The notes under the pieces were generated by a model. That model saw nothing but the letters and a program-made list of their open reading frames with translations, searched no databases and had not been told where the DNA came from. 64,000 bases of DNA from Aequoribacter sp049615385. Its GTDB lineage: Bacteria; Pseudomonadota; Gammaproteobacteria; Pseudomonadales; Halieaceae. The translations under genes were made by a program, and so were the position numbers. The stretch lies in NCBI RefSeq assembly GCF_049615385.1, contig NZ_JBMZFL010000013.1. The stretch is one strand, 5' to 3'. Positions 35,514 to 44,593 of the stretch are shown piece after piece; within the stretch, counting starts at the first letter, position 1; every line of letters begins with the position of its first letter.

Positions 35514-36116
35514 TTAATCTTCCATCTGTATCTGTAGTTTCTGGATCGCCAATCGCACACGCGATTTCACGGTTCCCAGCGGTAAATCCAGCTCACTAGC
35601 CACTTCGGAGTGCGACTTGCCCTCCATGTAAACCTTGGCCAATATGTGTGCCTGGTCAGCGGGCAGTGTGTCCATCATTGCTCGAATTCGATCTCGAGTT
35701 CGTCGCTGATGTAACATGACCGCCGGTTCCTCGCCATCCTGATCCAGAGATACATCGTCTGCAGAGAGAGGCGTATCGAACTTTTGTAAGCGCCGATACA
35801 AGTCCGTTCGGCAATTACGAGCAATCGTGTATACCCAAGTGCTTGCAGACGCCTTGTCTGGGTTGAACCCATCGGCTTTCTGCCACACCTTCAACATCAC
35901 TTCTTGAACCAGCTCGTCAGCGTTATTAGCCGACAAAGTGGAACCTGACAAGGCAAAGGCTTTGATCAGAGGAGCGAATTGTTTAAAAAACCGTGCAAAC
36001 GCTGCCCTATCGCGATGCTTCGCGATCGTGCGCAAACACTGGCTCCACTCATCTGTACGCCGCCCAGACTCAAGGTTAGTTACCTCGTCTCCCGGCTTTT
36101 TCGTCACCACGGACAT
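35514..36116 (-). CDS. rpoE: ECF sigma factor of the RpoE-ChrR (ECF11) type
   Basis: Directs RNA polymerase to photooxidative-stress genes when released by ChrR. I choose the ATG at 36116 (200 residues), since the upstream in-frame ATG lies above the predicted -10 box. Region 2 contains ADELVQEVMLKVWQKA and the -10-recognition segment STWVYTIARNCRTDLYRR. Region 4 has the helix-turn-helix HSEVASELDLPLGTVKSRVR that reads the -35 box. Pairing with ChrR and gene order fit ECF11. It is divergent from a lipid-modification operon, and both directions carry similar promoter motifs, implying autoregulation. Confidence 0.92.
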   Translation of the reverse strand: MSVVTKKPGDEVTNLESGRRTDEWSQCLRTIAKHRDRAAFARFFKQFAPLIKAFALSGSTLSANNADELVQEVMLKVWQKADGFNPDKASASTWVYTIARNCRTDLYRRLQKFDTPLSADDVSLDQDGEEPAVMLHQRRTRDRIRAMMDTLPADQAHILAKVYMEGKSHSEVASELDLPLGTVKSRVRLAIQKLQIQMED

Positions 36117-36144
36117 ATCCTTGCCTCGATGTATGTCACTTAAG

Positions 36145-36171
36145 TATACGCACATTTGTCAAGGCGGATCA
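36145..36171 (-). promoter_or_regulatory. Candidate RpoE-dependent autoregulatory promoter of rpoE-chrR
   Basis: On the minus strand TGATCC (36166-36171) is followed after 15 bases by CGTATA (36145-36150). TGATCC is the -35 element reported for RpoE-ChrR sigma factors in Rhodobacter. Initiation near 36138 would leave about 22 bases before the rpoE ATG. Confidence 0.55.
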
Positions 36172-36181
36172 CTTTCTTCGT

Positions 36182-36209
36182 TGATCTGATCTTAAAAAAC
36201 CCGCGTAAG
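36182..36209 (+). promoter_or_regulatory. Candidate RpoE-dependent promoter of the flavoprotein-DUF1365-cfa operon
   Basis: TGATCT (36182-36187), 16 bases, then CGTAAG (36204-36209). It is the mirror counterpart of the rpoE-side element, with the same TGATC and CGTA cores. A second overlapping TGATCT at 36187 would leave only 11 bases and is less likely. Initiation near 36216 leaves a leader of about 39 bases. Confidence 0.55.
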
Positions 36210-36254
36210 TGCTTCTGTAAGAATCAAAATCAATCACACGCGAGAGGAGTTGCG

Positions 36255-37511
36255 GTGAAAATTGCGGTTATCGGCTCGGGCATTTCAGGTCTTACCTGTG
36301 CTCATTATTTAAGCAAGGCGCATGACATTACGGTGTTCGAAAGCGCCCCACGAATCGGCGGCCATACGGCAACCGTCGACGTGCAGCTCGGGCCCCGCAG
36401 GTACGCCATCGACACTGGGTTTATCGTATATAACGATTGGACATACCCCAACTTCATTCAGTTGCTCAATGAGATTGGCGTAAGCTCGAAAGCAACGTCT
36501 ATGGGTTTTAGTGTCAAAGATAGCACGGTGGGGCTCGAGTACTCTGGCAGCTCGCTCGACACGCTGTTTGCGCAGCGGCGCAACTTAATGTCGCCCAAAT
36601 TCATTCGCATGGTGCGCGACATACTTGCCTTCAACAAAGATTCGCAGCGAGATTTAGAAAGCGGCGCGTTGCGGGCCGACGAAACATTAGGCGAATACCT
36701 GCGGAGAAAACGGTACTCTGAGAGCTTTCGGCAGTGGTATCTGATACCTATGGCGGCGGCGATATGGTCAGCGTCTTGGCAGGCCATCGAGTGCTTTCCC
36801 GCTCTATTCTTCCTGCGGTTTTTCAAAAACCACGGTCTGCTAAACATAAAAAACCGCCCCCAGTGGCGGGTTATTGATGGCGGCTCGCGCGAATATATCG
36901 CCCCACTGACCGCACGCTTTGCCGACAAAATTATTACCAAGGCCGCCGTTACTGACGTCGAGCGACGCTCGACGAGCGTGCGCTTCAAAGCGGGCGGGCA
37001 GACCTACGAATTCGATCAAATCGTTATCGCGACGCACTCTGATCAAGCGTTGGCGATGTTAAAAGATGCAAGTGCGACTGAGAAAGCAATACTGGGAGCC
37101 ATTCCCTACCAAACCAATGACGTGGTGCTGCATACCGACGACCAAGTGCTGCCACGCAACCGCAAGACATGGACGAGTTGGAACTACTCGCTGACCCCTG
37201 ATCGAACCCGTGCGGTTGTCACCTACAACATGAATATACTGCAAGGGATACAGGCGCCCGAGACATTCTGCGTCACGCTCAACCAAACCCACGGGATCAA
37301 CCCCAATCGGATTTTAGGTCGGTTCAGCTACGACCATCCAGTATTCTCACTTGACGGGATTGCAGCGCAAAAGCGCTGGGACGAGATCAATGGAGTAAAC
37401 AATACCTGGTATTGTGGCGCCTACTGGCACAACGGCTTCCACGAAGATGGCGTCAACAGCGCGCTTCGTATCGCACAAGCGATACCGAAGCAAGCGCGGG
37501 CAGCTGCATAA
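36255..37511 (+). CDS. FAD/NAD(P)-binding amine-oxidase-like flavoprotein
   Basis: Flavoprotein of 418 residues with an N-terminal dinucleotide-binding motif (KIAVIGSGISGLTCAHYL, then the acidic FESAPRIGGHT) typical of the amine oxidase/phytoene desaturase superfamily. The GTG at 36255 has a GAGAGGAG ribosome site and is preferred over upstream frames that read through the promoter. Such proteins accompany DUF1365 and cyclopropane-synthase-like genes in RpoE-ChrR regulons. A role in lipid oxidation or desaturation is plausible, for instance as a counterpart of the furan fatty acid desaturase UfaD, but unproven. It overlaps the DUF1365 gene by one base. Confidence 0.85.
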   Translation: MKIAVIGSGISGLTCAHYLSKAHDITVFESAPRIGGHTATVDVQLGPRRYAIDTGFIVYNDWTYPNFIQLLNEIGVSSKATSMGFSVKDSTVGLEYSGSSLDTLFAQRRNLMSPKFIRMVRDILAFNKDSQRDLESGALRADETLGEYLRRKRYSESFRQWYLIPMAAAIWSASWQAIECFPALFFLRFFKNHGLLNIKNRPQWRVIDGGSREYIAPLTARFADKIITKAAVTDVERRSTSVRFKAGGQTYEFDQIVIATHSDQALAMLKDASATEKAILGAIPYQTNDVVLHTDDQVLPRNRKTWTSWNYSLTPDRTRAVVTYNMNILQGIQAPETFCVTLNQTHGINPNRILGRFSYDHPVFSLDGIAAQKRWDEINGVNNTWYCGAYWHNGFHEDGVNSALRIAQAIPKQARAAA

Positions 37512-38251
37512 TGAACCGCTTGTACGTCGGTACGCTCTACCATCGACGACAAGTACCAACCATTCATAAGTTTAAGTACTCAGTCTTTGTACCCTACCTG
37601 AATGTTAGTCGTCTCGATGAGAGCTTGCGTCATCTCCCAGGCTGGGGAACGGGTCGCTTTAGTCTCGCAAGCTTCCGGCGCACTGACTTTCTAGCACCTC
37701 ACGATCAGGACCTGGGCACAGTCGTGAAGGATAAAGTTAACCAAGAACTTGGGGTTCGACCTAGCGGAGACGTTTACTTACTCGCAAATCTGCGTTACTT
37801 CGGCTACTCGATCAATCCCATTGCCTGCTACTTTTGCTTTGATACCGACGAGGAACTTCAGGCCATCGTGCTCGAGGTCACGAATACGCCTTGGGAAGAG
37901 CGCATCACCTACGTAGTGCCATGCACCAATGGCCAGGCAGACTTCGAGTTTAACAAGGCTATGCATGTCTCGCCCTTTAACCCGATGGATATGACCTATC
38001 ATTTCGCGTGTAACACCCCAGATGACAAGCTCAACATCCGGCTACAGGTCAGTCAGGCGTCGGAACCCATATTTCTGGCATCACTTGCCTTGACAGCCCA
38101 ACCCCTGACGGCAAAATCGGCCGTCGCAATATTGTGGCGCTACCCCCATATGACTGTGAAAGTCGCCGCCGGAATTTACTGGCAGGCCCTAAAGCTCTGG
38201 CTAAAAAGGACGCCAGTCTACGCACACCCAAGTAAGGAGCATGCACTATGA
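37511..38251 (+). CDS. DUF1365 family protein
   Basis: Protein of 246 residues, a full-length DUF1365 domain with recognisable segments GTLYHRRQVPTIHKFKYSVF, FGYSINPIACYFCFD and VSPFNPMDMTYHF. No biochemical function is firmly known to me; its constant partners are the upstream flavoprotein and a cyclopropane-synthase-like enzyme, so lipid modification is the likely field. The ATG at 37511 shares a base with the preceding TAA, and its own end overlaps the next gene by four bases, so the three genes are translated as one unit. Confidence 0.88.
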   Translation: MNRLYVGTLYHRRQVPTIHKFKYSVFVPYLNVSRLDESLRHLPGWGTGRFSLASFRRTDFLAPHDQDLGTVVKDKVNQELGVRPSGDVYLLANLRYFGYSINPIACYFCFDTDEELQAIVLEVTNTPWEERITYVVPCTNGQADFEFNKAMHVSPFNPMDMTYHFACNTPDDKLNIRLQVSQASEPIFLASLALTAQPLTAKSAVAILWRYPHMTVKVAAGIYWQALKLWLKRTPVYAHPSKEHAL

Positions 38252-39507
38252 ATACCCCCAGCGTAGGAAGTATTCGCTTACCCAAAATTGGATTACGCCA
38301 GGGCGAAAGTAACATTGCCCGGCAACTATTCTTAACCTTGCTCCACAAGGCCCAAGTGGGTCACTTAGAGTTACGCGAGGGAGATCAGAGCATGCATTAC
38401 GGCCAGGCCGAGTGCGCTTCAGGTATTCGCGCCAGCGTTCAAGTCCATGATCAACAGCTCTACAGAGATATGTTAGGTGGAGGCTCGATCGCGGCAGGCG
38501 AAGCCTATATCAGGGGCTACTGGTCTACGCCAAATCTTACGGAAGTCATGCGTTTCTTTAGCGCAAATTTAAACCTACTAGAGGGTTTTAAAAGCAAACA
38601 CTCGTGGTTATTTAAACAGACCCTGCGCCTACAGCACTTTTTCAATCGCAACACACAAACGGGCTCCAGAAAAAATATCGCGGCCCACTACGATCTAGGC
38701 AATGATTTCTTCCAGCACTTTTTAGACCCGACAATGATGTATTCAGCCGCGGTTTACGAGGATGCGTCTTCCAATCTTCATGAAGCCTCGATTAATAAAC
38801 TTCGGATCTTATGCGAACAGCTCGAACTCAAGCCCAGCGACCACCTCGTAGAAATTGGCTCTGGCTGGGGCGCAATGGCGGTCTATGCTGCACAAAACTA
38901 TGGCTGTAAAGTGACGACCACGACCATCTCGCAAGAACAGTTCAAGCTTACCTGTGAGCGCGTTAATGAAGCAGGACTTGAAGACCGCGTAACCGTATTG
39001 TGCGAAGACTATCGAGACTTAAAGGGTCAATATGACAAGCTGGTGTCTATCGAGATGATCGAAGCCGTAGGTCATGAGTTTTTTGCAACCTACTTCGCCA
39101 AGCTAAGCTCGCTTCTGAAATCCAACGGCGTCGCCGTTATTCAGGGAATTACCATACCCGATGCGCGTTATGAAGCTTACAAGTCCAGCGTCGACTTCAT
39201 TAACCGCTATATTTTCCCGGGAGGCTGCTTACCCTCGCTGGGCCAAATTGCAAAACATATTGCAGAACAGACTGACCTTGAGATGATACATTTGCGCGAC
39301 ATCACTCAGGACTATGCCCGCACGCTCGCCGCCTGGCGAAATCGTTTCTTTCAAAATCTTGGGGCAATCAAAGCCATGGGCTTTGACGATGACTTCGAAC
39401 GTTTATGGGAGTACTACTTGTGCTACTGTGAAGGCGGCTTCAAGGAACGCGTGATTGGCACCGTGCAACTGACCTTCGCGAAGCCCGGATACCGACCGTC
39501 ATTCTAG
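38248..39507 (+). CDS. cfa: Cyclopropane-fatty-acyl-phospholipid synthase family methyltransferase
   Basis: SAM-dependent enzyme that adds a carbon to double bonds of membrane phospholipid acyl chains. The 419-residue protein has an N-terminal lipid-binding domain, the AAHYDLGNDFFQHFLD motif, SAM loop VEIGSGWGAMAVYAA, SIEMIEAVGHEFF and the NRYIFPGGCLPS and CYCEGGF segments near the C terminus. It may make cyclopropane rings or, given its partners, methylated unsaturated fatty acids as UfaM does in Rhodobacter; sequence alone does not decide. It ends the RpoE-type operon and is probably induced with it. Confidence 0.9.
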   Translation: MNTPSVGSIRLPKIGLRQGESNIARQLFLTLLHKAQVGHLELREGDQSMHYGQAECASGIRASVQVHDQQLYRDMLGGGSIAAGEAYIRGYWSTPNLTEVMRFFSANLNLLEGFKSKHSWLFKQTLRLQHFFNRNTQTGSRKNIAAHYDLGNDFFQHFLDPTMMYSAAVYEDASSNLHEASINKLRILCEQLELKPSDHLVEIGSGWGAMAVYAAQNYGCKVTTTTISQEQFKLTCERVNEAGLEDRVTVLCEDYRDLKGQYDKLVSIEMIEAVGHEFFATYFAKLSSLLKSNGVAVIQGITIPDARYEAYKSSVDFINRYIFPGGCLPSLGQIAKHIAEQTDLEMIHLRDITQDYARTLAAWRNRFFQNLGAIKAMGFDDDFERLWEYYLCYCEGGFKERVIGTVQLTFAKPGYRPSF

Positions 39508-39541
39508 GCCCCGTCATGAAGTGCAGGCTTGTTTGTGCGAA

Positions 39542-40417
39542 TCAAGCGTCGCGCTGCTGTAATAAGATCGCAGGAACAATCAGTGCAAAACCAACAACTG
39601 TCGCTGGATGAATAGGTTCGTCCAGCACAAGTTGTATCAGGACCAATGACAACACTGGGGCTAAAAAAATCAAATTGGCCACGCGAGCCACGTTAACCGC
39701 TTTCGATAACGCTTGCGACCACAGCAAAAACGTGACGCCCATTTCAAATAACCCGATATACACGGCGGCACCCAAACCCTGCCAGCTGAGCTGAGCGAGG
39801 CCATCGCCATAAATAAGATAAGCAATAGCGACAGGGCAAGACATCACAAACATCGCCGCTAAAGCCACATCTTTCGGTTCTTGCAAGCGGGTATTCGCCA
39901 ACCAAAAGCCAGCCCAAACTAGGGTGCTGACCAAAGCCAAGGTTAAACCTAAGGTGCTTTGAATGGCGCCCAAATGAAAGCTACCTTCAGTGGCAATAAT
40001 GACGACGCCCAGATAGCCCACCGCAATGGCGGCTATGTCTTTGTGCTGCAGGCGTTGACCCAGCACCGGCACGGCCAAGAGCGACAAAATGATCGCCCAA
40101 GTATAATTAATCGTTTGTGCTTGCTGCGCCGGCAATAAATCGTAAGCGGTTAGCAAAATGATGTAATACAGCAGAGGGTTTATACACGCCATGATGAAGT
40201 ATTTCAGGGGCTGATTACGCAGGGCCGTTAATAGCTCAGTCACTCGGCCTTGCACCACCAACCAACACACTAAAACACACGCAGATACGACAGATGCGAG
40301 ACACACCAAACTGAAGACATCGAGATAGCGCAGCGCGATCTTAAACGCTGTTGCCACCGTAGACCACAATAAGACAGCGCTCAAGCCCAGTAACAGTGCT
40401 TGCTTAGATCTGTTCAA
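39542..40417 (-). CDS. EamA/DMT-superfamily transporter
   Basis: Polytopic inner-membrane protein of 291 residues with about ten transmembrane helices in two EamA repeats (about residues 5-135 and 145-285). Family-typical features are the N-terminal LLWSTVATAFKIAL stretch and, in the second half, FEMGVTFLLWSQALSKA followed by ANLIFLAPVLSL. The substrate is unknown; such proteins usually export metabolites such as amino acids. A single gene between the convergent cfa and the divergent antiporter gene, with no clear functional link to either. Confidence 0.85.
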   Translation of the reverse strand: MNRSKQALLLGLSAVLLWSTVATAFKIALRYLDVFSLVCLASVVSACVLVCWLVVQGRVTELLTALRNQPLKYFIMACINPLLYYIILLTAYDLLPAQQAQTINYTWAIILSLLAVPVLGQRLQHKDIAAIAVGYLGVVIIATEGSFHLGAIQSTLGLTLALVSTLVWAGFWLANTRLQEPKDVALAAMFVMSCPVAIAYLIYGDGLAQLSWQGLGAAVYIGLFEMGVTFLLWSQALSKAVNVARVANLIFLAPVLSLVLIQLVLDEPIHPATVVGFALIVPAILLQQRDA

Positions 40418-40539
40418 ATAAAGCCCCTAAATCCCAAAGTCTGTACCTTGAAGCGTTTTTCGGGCATGCTCCCCGACAATGACTGTTGGGGAGCCAATGC
40501 ACTGTGTCGACGCCACTGGAACATCAAGAAAAAACCACC

Positions 40540-41946
40540 ATGCCGCTAGCGCTGGCATTGTTACCCATTGTGTTTTTGATTGCCAGCTTAGGGGCGTCTG
40601 TTTACTTTTTTGGCGCCGATGCCTCCTATGGCGCCAATCAAATCGCGTTGATTCTAGCCAGCTGTATCGCCATGTTAGTTGGCTTAAAACAAGGCATTGG
40701 CTATGAAGAACTGCAAGCGGGCTTAACCGAAGGCATCCATGTAGGACTCGGACCTATCCTAATCTTGTTAAGTGTCGGCATGCTCATAGGCACTTGGATA
40801 TTAGCTGGCACGGTTCCCGCCATGATTTACTACGGCATCGAGCTTATCAACCCATCGTACTTTTATGCCACCTGCGCCATTTTGTGCGCAGTTGTTGCCG
40901 TCAGTATTGGCAGCTCTTGGACGGTCGCGGGCACGCTCGGCGTTGGCTTGATCGGCATTGCTGGCAGCTTCGAGTTATCACTCGAAATTACCGCCGGGGC
41001 TATTATCTCGGGCGCTTATTTCGGCGATAAGCTCTCGCCCTTATCCGACACAACAAACTTGGCATCGGCGGTGACCGGGGTCGATTTGTTCCAACATATC
41101 CGTCACATGCTTTGGACAACAATCCCGGCTTTTGTCTTAGCTTGCATCGCGTTTTTTATACTTGGGAGCAAACAAGGCGGAACACCCACCGACATCGCGG
41201 CACTGCAAGGTGCCATCAACCAACAGTTTCACATTGGGCTACATCTGTTAATCCCTCTGGTGATTATGCTGACGCTCATTGCCAAACGCATTCCAGCCTA
41301 TCCAGCGATTATTATTTCCGCGCTCATAGGGGGTATTTTTGCAGCCGCATTCCAAGCCGATACCGCTGCGGCTTTGATTGAAGGCAGTGGCGACAGTATA
41401 AGCGATGTAGTCGTCGGCATCTGGAGCGTTTTATTCAATGGCTTTCAGGCAGACACCGGTAACGCCTTTTTGGACAAACTGCTCAGCAAAGGTGGCATGT
41501 CGTCGATGCTGAATACCGTTTGGCTGATCGTATGTGCCCTGAGTTTTGGCGGCATCTTAGAGCGCACGGGCATTCTTGACCGGCTGATCGCAATTGCTCT
41601 GAAAGGCGTTCGAGGGCTGACCTCACTGGTTGCGACCACAGTCGTCACGTGCTTTTCAACCAATCTCTTAGCGGCCGATCAATTCATTGCGATTGCACTG
41701 CCAGGGCGAATGTTTAAACAGACATATCGCGACCACGGTTTAGACGAGCTAAACTTGTCCAGAACGCTAGAAGATTCCGGCACGCTGACTTCGGTGCTCA
41801 TTCCTTGGAATACCTGTGGCGCCTACATGACAGCCACTTTGGGCGTCGCGTCGTTCTCTTACGCCCCCTATGCATTTTTTAATTTACTCTGCCCATTCAT
41901 CGCGATCGCCTTTGCGTCACGCAATATTGGACAAAAACATCTATGA
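40540..41946 (+). CDS. NhaC-family Na+/H+ antiporter
   Basis: Inner-membrane secondary antiporter, probably exchanging Na+ for H+. The 468-residue protein has about 11-12 transmembrane helices and the family-defining motif GAYFGDKLSPLSDTTNLAS, plus the ending SVLIPWNTCGAYM of the NhaC/ion-transporter superfamily. The start is the ATG at 40540 (the longer frame uses a TTG at 40486); no strong ribosome site precedes it. NhaC members include malate/lactate- and arginine-ornithine-exchanging relatives, so the substrate is not certain. A sodium antiporter fits a marine organism. Confidence 0.85.
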   Translation: MPLALALLPIVFLIASLGASVYFFGADASYGANQIALILASCIAMLVGLKQGIGYEELQAGLTEGIHVGLGPILILLSVGMLIGTWILAGTVPAMIYYGIELINPSYFYATCAILCAVVAVSIGSSWTVAGTLGVGLIGIAGSFELSLEITAGAIISGAYFGDKLSPLSDTTNLASAVTGVDLFQHIRHMLWTTIPAFVLACIAFFILGSKQGGTPTDIAALQGAINQQFHIGLHLLIPLVIMLTLIAKRIPAYPAIIISALIGGIFAAAFQADTAAALIEGSGDSISDVVVGIWSVLFNGFQADTGNAFLDKLLSKGGMSSMLNTVWLIVCALSFGGILERTGILDRLIAIALKGVRGLTSLVATTVVTCFSTNLLAADQFIAIALPGRMFKQTYRDHGLDELNLSRTLEDSGTLTSVLIPWNTCGAYMTATLGVASFSYAPYAFFNLLCPFIAIAFASRNIGQKHL

Positions 41947-41962
41947 AAAGGGACGTATAGAA

Positions 41963-42895
41963 TTAGGCCTGGTCCCAAGCTAGCGCCAAAGCATCAGAAA
42001 CTTGCTGATATCCGGAACTCAACGCCACCAAACGATCAAAGCCGAGAGCCACACCGGCGCAGTCAGGCAAGCCAGTACGAAGGGCCTGCAAGAGGCGCTC
42101 GTCCGGTTCCACCCGCGGTTGACCCGAGCACTCACGATATTGATTATCGGCTTCAAAGCGACCTTGCTGCTCGTCAGCGTCCGTTAACTCCCAAAACCCA
42201 TTGGCCAACTCGACACCTCGAATCACCAGCTCGAAGCGGTGAGCTACTGCTCGCCCCTCACTGTCACCCAATCGCGCCAAAGCTGCCTGCTCGATCGGGA
42301 AATCGTAAACAAAGCAGGCGCGGTCCTGCAGCCCCGGCTCGATACCGATCACCCACAATAAGTCCAGCCAAAATACTCGACTTGTTTCAGTGAATGGACA
42401 CTCCTGCAGGTTTTGAGCACAATCTTTTAGCTGCTCGACGCTCGCACTCAACGAGTCAACACCCAGAATCTGTTGGTATAACTCTCGGTGCGAGAGCCGT
42501 TCGAGAGCCGGCATACTCGGCCAAACCGAATGCACCAAAGACTCAACCTCGTTCATCAAATCGTGATGATTGAATCCCAGCCGATACCATTCCAGCATAG
42601 TAAACTCAGGGGAGTGCCACCGACCCTGCTCATCATTTCGGAACACTGTACCCAAAGAATAAACATCACCGCTGCCCTCGGCTAACAGCCGTTTCAAAGC
42701 AAATTCTGGAGACGTTTGCAGATATCGCGTTTCGTTCATCACCCGAAAGGGTATCGATTCAAGCTGAGGATCGGTGACTGCTCGTGCCCCAGCCACGGGG
42801 GCCGCAACTTCTAGCACCTGACGCTTAGCAAAAAAATCGCGCACCGTAGAACGCACGTGCGCGATTCGCTCCAACCTCTGACGTGTGAGAGTCAC
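41963..42895 (-). CDS. epmA: Elongation factor P lysine ligase EpmA (GenX/PoxA)
   Basis: Attaches (R)-beta-lysine to Lys34 of EF-P. The 310-residue protein resembles the catalytic core of class II lysyl-tRNA synthetase without the anticodon domain: motif 2-like FRNDEQGRWHSPEFTMLEWYR, and a motif 3-like end GVALGFDRLVALS. The GTG start directly follows the efp stop with no gap, so the modifying enzyme is co-translated with its substrate. The beta-lysine-making enzyme EpmB is encoded divergently on the other side of efp. Confidence 0.94.
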   Translation of the reverse strand: MTLTRQRLERIAHVRSTVRDFFAKRQVLEVAAPVAGARAVTDPQLESIPFRVMNETRYLQTSPEFALKRLLAEGSGDVYSLGTVFRNDEQGRWHSPEFTMLEWYRLGFNHHDLMNEVESLVHSVWPSMPALERLSHRELYQQILGVDSLSASVEQLKDCAQNLQECPFTETSRVFWLDLLWVIGIEPGLQDRACFVYDFPIEQAALARLGDSEGRAVAHRFELVIRGVELANGFWELTDADEQQGRFEADNQYRECSGQPRVEPDERLLQALRTGLPDCAGVALGFDRLVALSSGYQQVSDALALAWDQA

Positions 42896-43468
42896 CTACG
42901 ATTTAGACGCTCTAGAGACATACTCACCCGAGCGCGTATCCACCTTGATCACTTCGCCTTGGGTCACAAACAGTGGAACTTTGACAACCGCGCCGGTCGA
43001 CAAACGTGCCGGCTTGTTCCCACCCTGAGCTGTATCACCCTTCAAGCCTGGATCTGTTTCGACAATTTCCAGCTCAACAAAGTTGGGCGGTGTAACCGAC
43101 AAAGGTGTGCCGTTGTATAAAGTCACTTCGCAGGTATCTTGCTCTTTCAGCCACAAGTACGTTTCACCCACCGCCTTTTTGTCGGCCTGGTGTTGTTCAA
43201 ATGTCACGGGATCCATGAAATAGTAAAACTCACCGTCGGTATATAAATATTCCATGGTATGATCCATGACGTCGGCGCCTTCAAGCGTTTCGCCTGATTT
43301 GAACGTGCGCTCCCAAACACGGCCGGTCGACAAGTTGCGCATTCTCACTCGGTTAAACGCTTGACCTTTACCGGGCTTAACGAACTCGTTTTCAAGGATG
43401 CTACACGGTTCACCATCCAGCATTACCTTTAAGCCTGGGCGGAACTCGTTGGTTGAAAAATTTGCCAT
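42896..43468 (-). CDS. efp: Translation elongation factor P
   Basis: Rescues ribosomes stalled at consecutive prolines. The 190-residue protein starts at the ATG at 43468 (MANFSTNEFRPGLKVMLDGE). It carries the modification-site loop FVKPGKGQAF with Lys34, the residue lysylated by EpmA. Three beta-barrel domains of usual length follow. The lysine at 34 and presence of epmA and epmB make the beta-lysylation branch clear; the Pseudomonas-type rhamnosylated factor has arginine there. No epmC hydroxylase gene lies in this window. Confidence 0.96.
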   Translation of the reverse strand: MANFSTNEFRPGLKVMLDGEPCSILENEFVKPGKGQAFNRVRMRNLSTGRVWERTFKSGETLEGADVMDHTMEYLYTDGEFYYFMDPVTFEQHQADKKAVGETYLWLKEQDTCEVTLYNGTPLSVTPPNFVELEIVETDPGLKGDTAQGGNKPARLSTGAVVKVPLFVTQGEVIKVDTRSGEYVSRASKS

Positions 43469-43498
43469 AATGTTTATCTCAATATTTACAGTAGGCCT

Positions 43499-44506
43499 AT
43501 GATATCGCACACCTCCCTTCAATGGCAGAGTTCTGATTGGCAAAGTATTTTACAAACTGCCATTCGCGACAGTGCCGAGCTACTTCAAGCGGTTGGCATA
43601 CCCCGTGGTTCATTAGACGCAATCACAGGCGAGACTGCAGGGTTTGCTGTGTTAGCACCTAGGCCCTTTGTGGCGCGCATGGAATACGGAAACCCAAAGG
43701 ACCCATTGCTGATTCAAGTCTTGGCGCTAAAGGAAGAAATTGCGCCGAACGCAGTAGGCACCACCGACCCATTGGAAGAACAGCGATTTACGCCCGTACC
43801 AGGCATCATTCACAAGTATTTCGGGCGTGTATTGTTGATGACAGCAGGCACCTGCGCCGTGAACTGTCGCTACTGCTTCCGTCGCCACAATGACTATGCT
43901 CAGAATATTCTCACCCCCGCCCGTCTAACCGAAGCGCTTACCTACCTTCGCAGCCAGACTGATATTACAGAAGTGATTCTGAGCGGAGGCGACCCCCTGT
44001 TGACCAGCGACCGCAAGCTCAGTGAGCTAGTCGCCGAACTCGAAGCTATACCTCATATTCAGCGTCTGCGTATCCACACCCGCCTGCCCATTGTGATACC
44101 ACAGCGTATTACCACCGAGCTGTGCCAACGGCTGGGTCAGTCGCGCTTTCAGGTGACGATGGTTGTTCACTGCAATCACCCCAAGGAACTTGATGTCGAG
44201 GTCGGGCTCGCAATGGCTCAGCTAAAAGCACAAGGTATCACCTTGCTGAACCAAACAGTTCTGTTAAAAAACATTAATAATTGCGCCGCCACACTCGAAG
44301 CGCTCAGTACCGAGCTATTCAAGATCGGGGTGCTCCCCTATTACCTGCATACCCTCGATCCCGTGCAAGGCGCCGCGCACTTCGCACAACCCATAGGCGA
44401 CAGCAAACAACTACACCAAATACTTCAAGCAAGATTACCGGGCTATCTCGTACCAAAATTGGTCAGCGAGATACCCGGAGGTGCTTCAAAAACACTGATT
44501 TACTGA
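43499..44506 (+). CDS. epmB: EF-P (R)-beta-lysine-forming lysine 2,3-aminomutase EpmB
   Basis: Radical-SAM, PLP-dependent enzyme that converts L-alpha-lysine to (R)-beta-lysine for EF-P modification. The 335-residue protein has the cluster motif CAVNCRYC (CX3CX2C), the aminomutase segment ILSGGDPLL and the C-terminal VSEIPGGASKTLIY. It is divergent from efp with only 30 bases between start codons, so both promoters must overlap neighbouring sequence. The length is that of the bacterial EpmB subfamily rather than the longer catabolic KamA. Confidence 0.93.
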   Translation: MISHTSLQWQSSDWQSILQTAIRDSAELLQAVGIPRGSLDAITGETAGFAVLAPRPFVARMEYGNPKDPLLIQVLALKEEIAPNAVGTTDPLEEQRFTPVPGIIHKYFGRVLLMTAGTCAVNCRYCFRRHNDYAQNILTPARLTEALTYLRSQTDITEVILSGGDPLLTSDRKLSELVAELEAIPHIQRLRIHTRLPIVIPQRITTELCQRLGQSRFQVTMVVHCNHPKELDVEVGLAMAQLKAQGITLLNQTVLLKNINNCAATLEALSTELFKIGVLPYYLHTLDPVQGAAHFAQPIGDSKQLHQILQARLPGYLVPKLVSEIPGGASKTLIY

Positions 44507-44593
44507 GGGTAGTTACACTCTCATCGATTGCTGATTTAGCATCTCGTGTTATAGTGTTATGCTAAATTATAGGTTAGCAGTTGGCGATTACGG

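Noticed and set aside
36187..36209. The second, overlapping TGATCT as the -35 box of the flavoprotein operon
   Set aside because: It leaves only 11 bases to CGTAAG; the first TGATCT gives 16.
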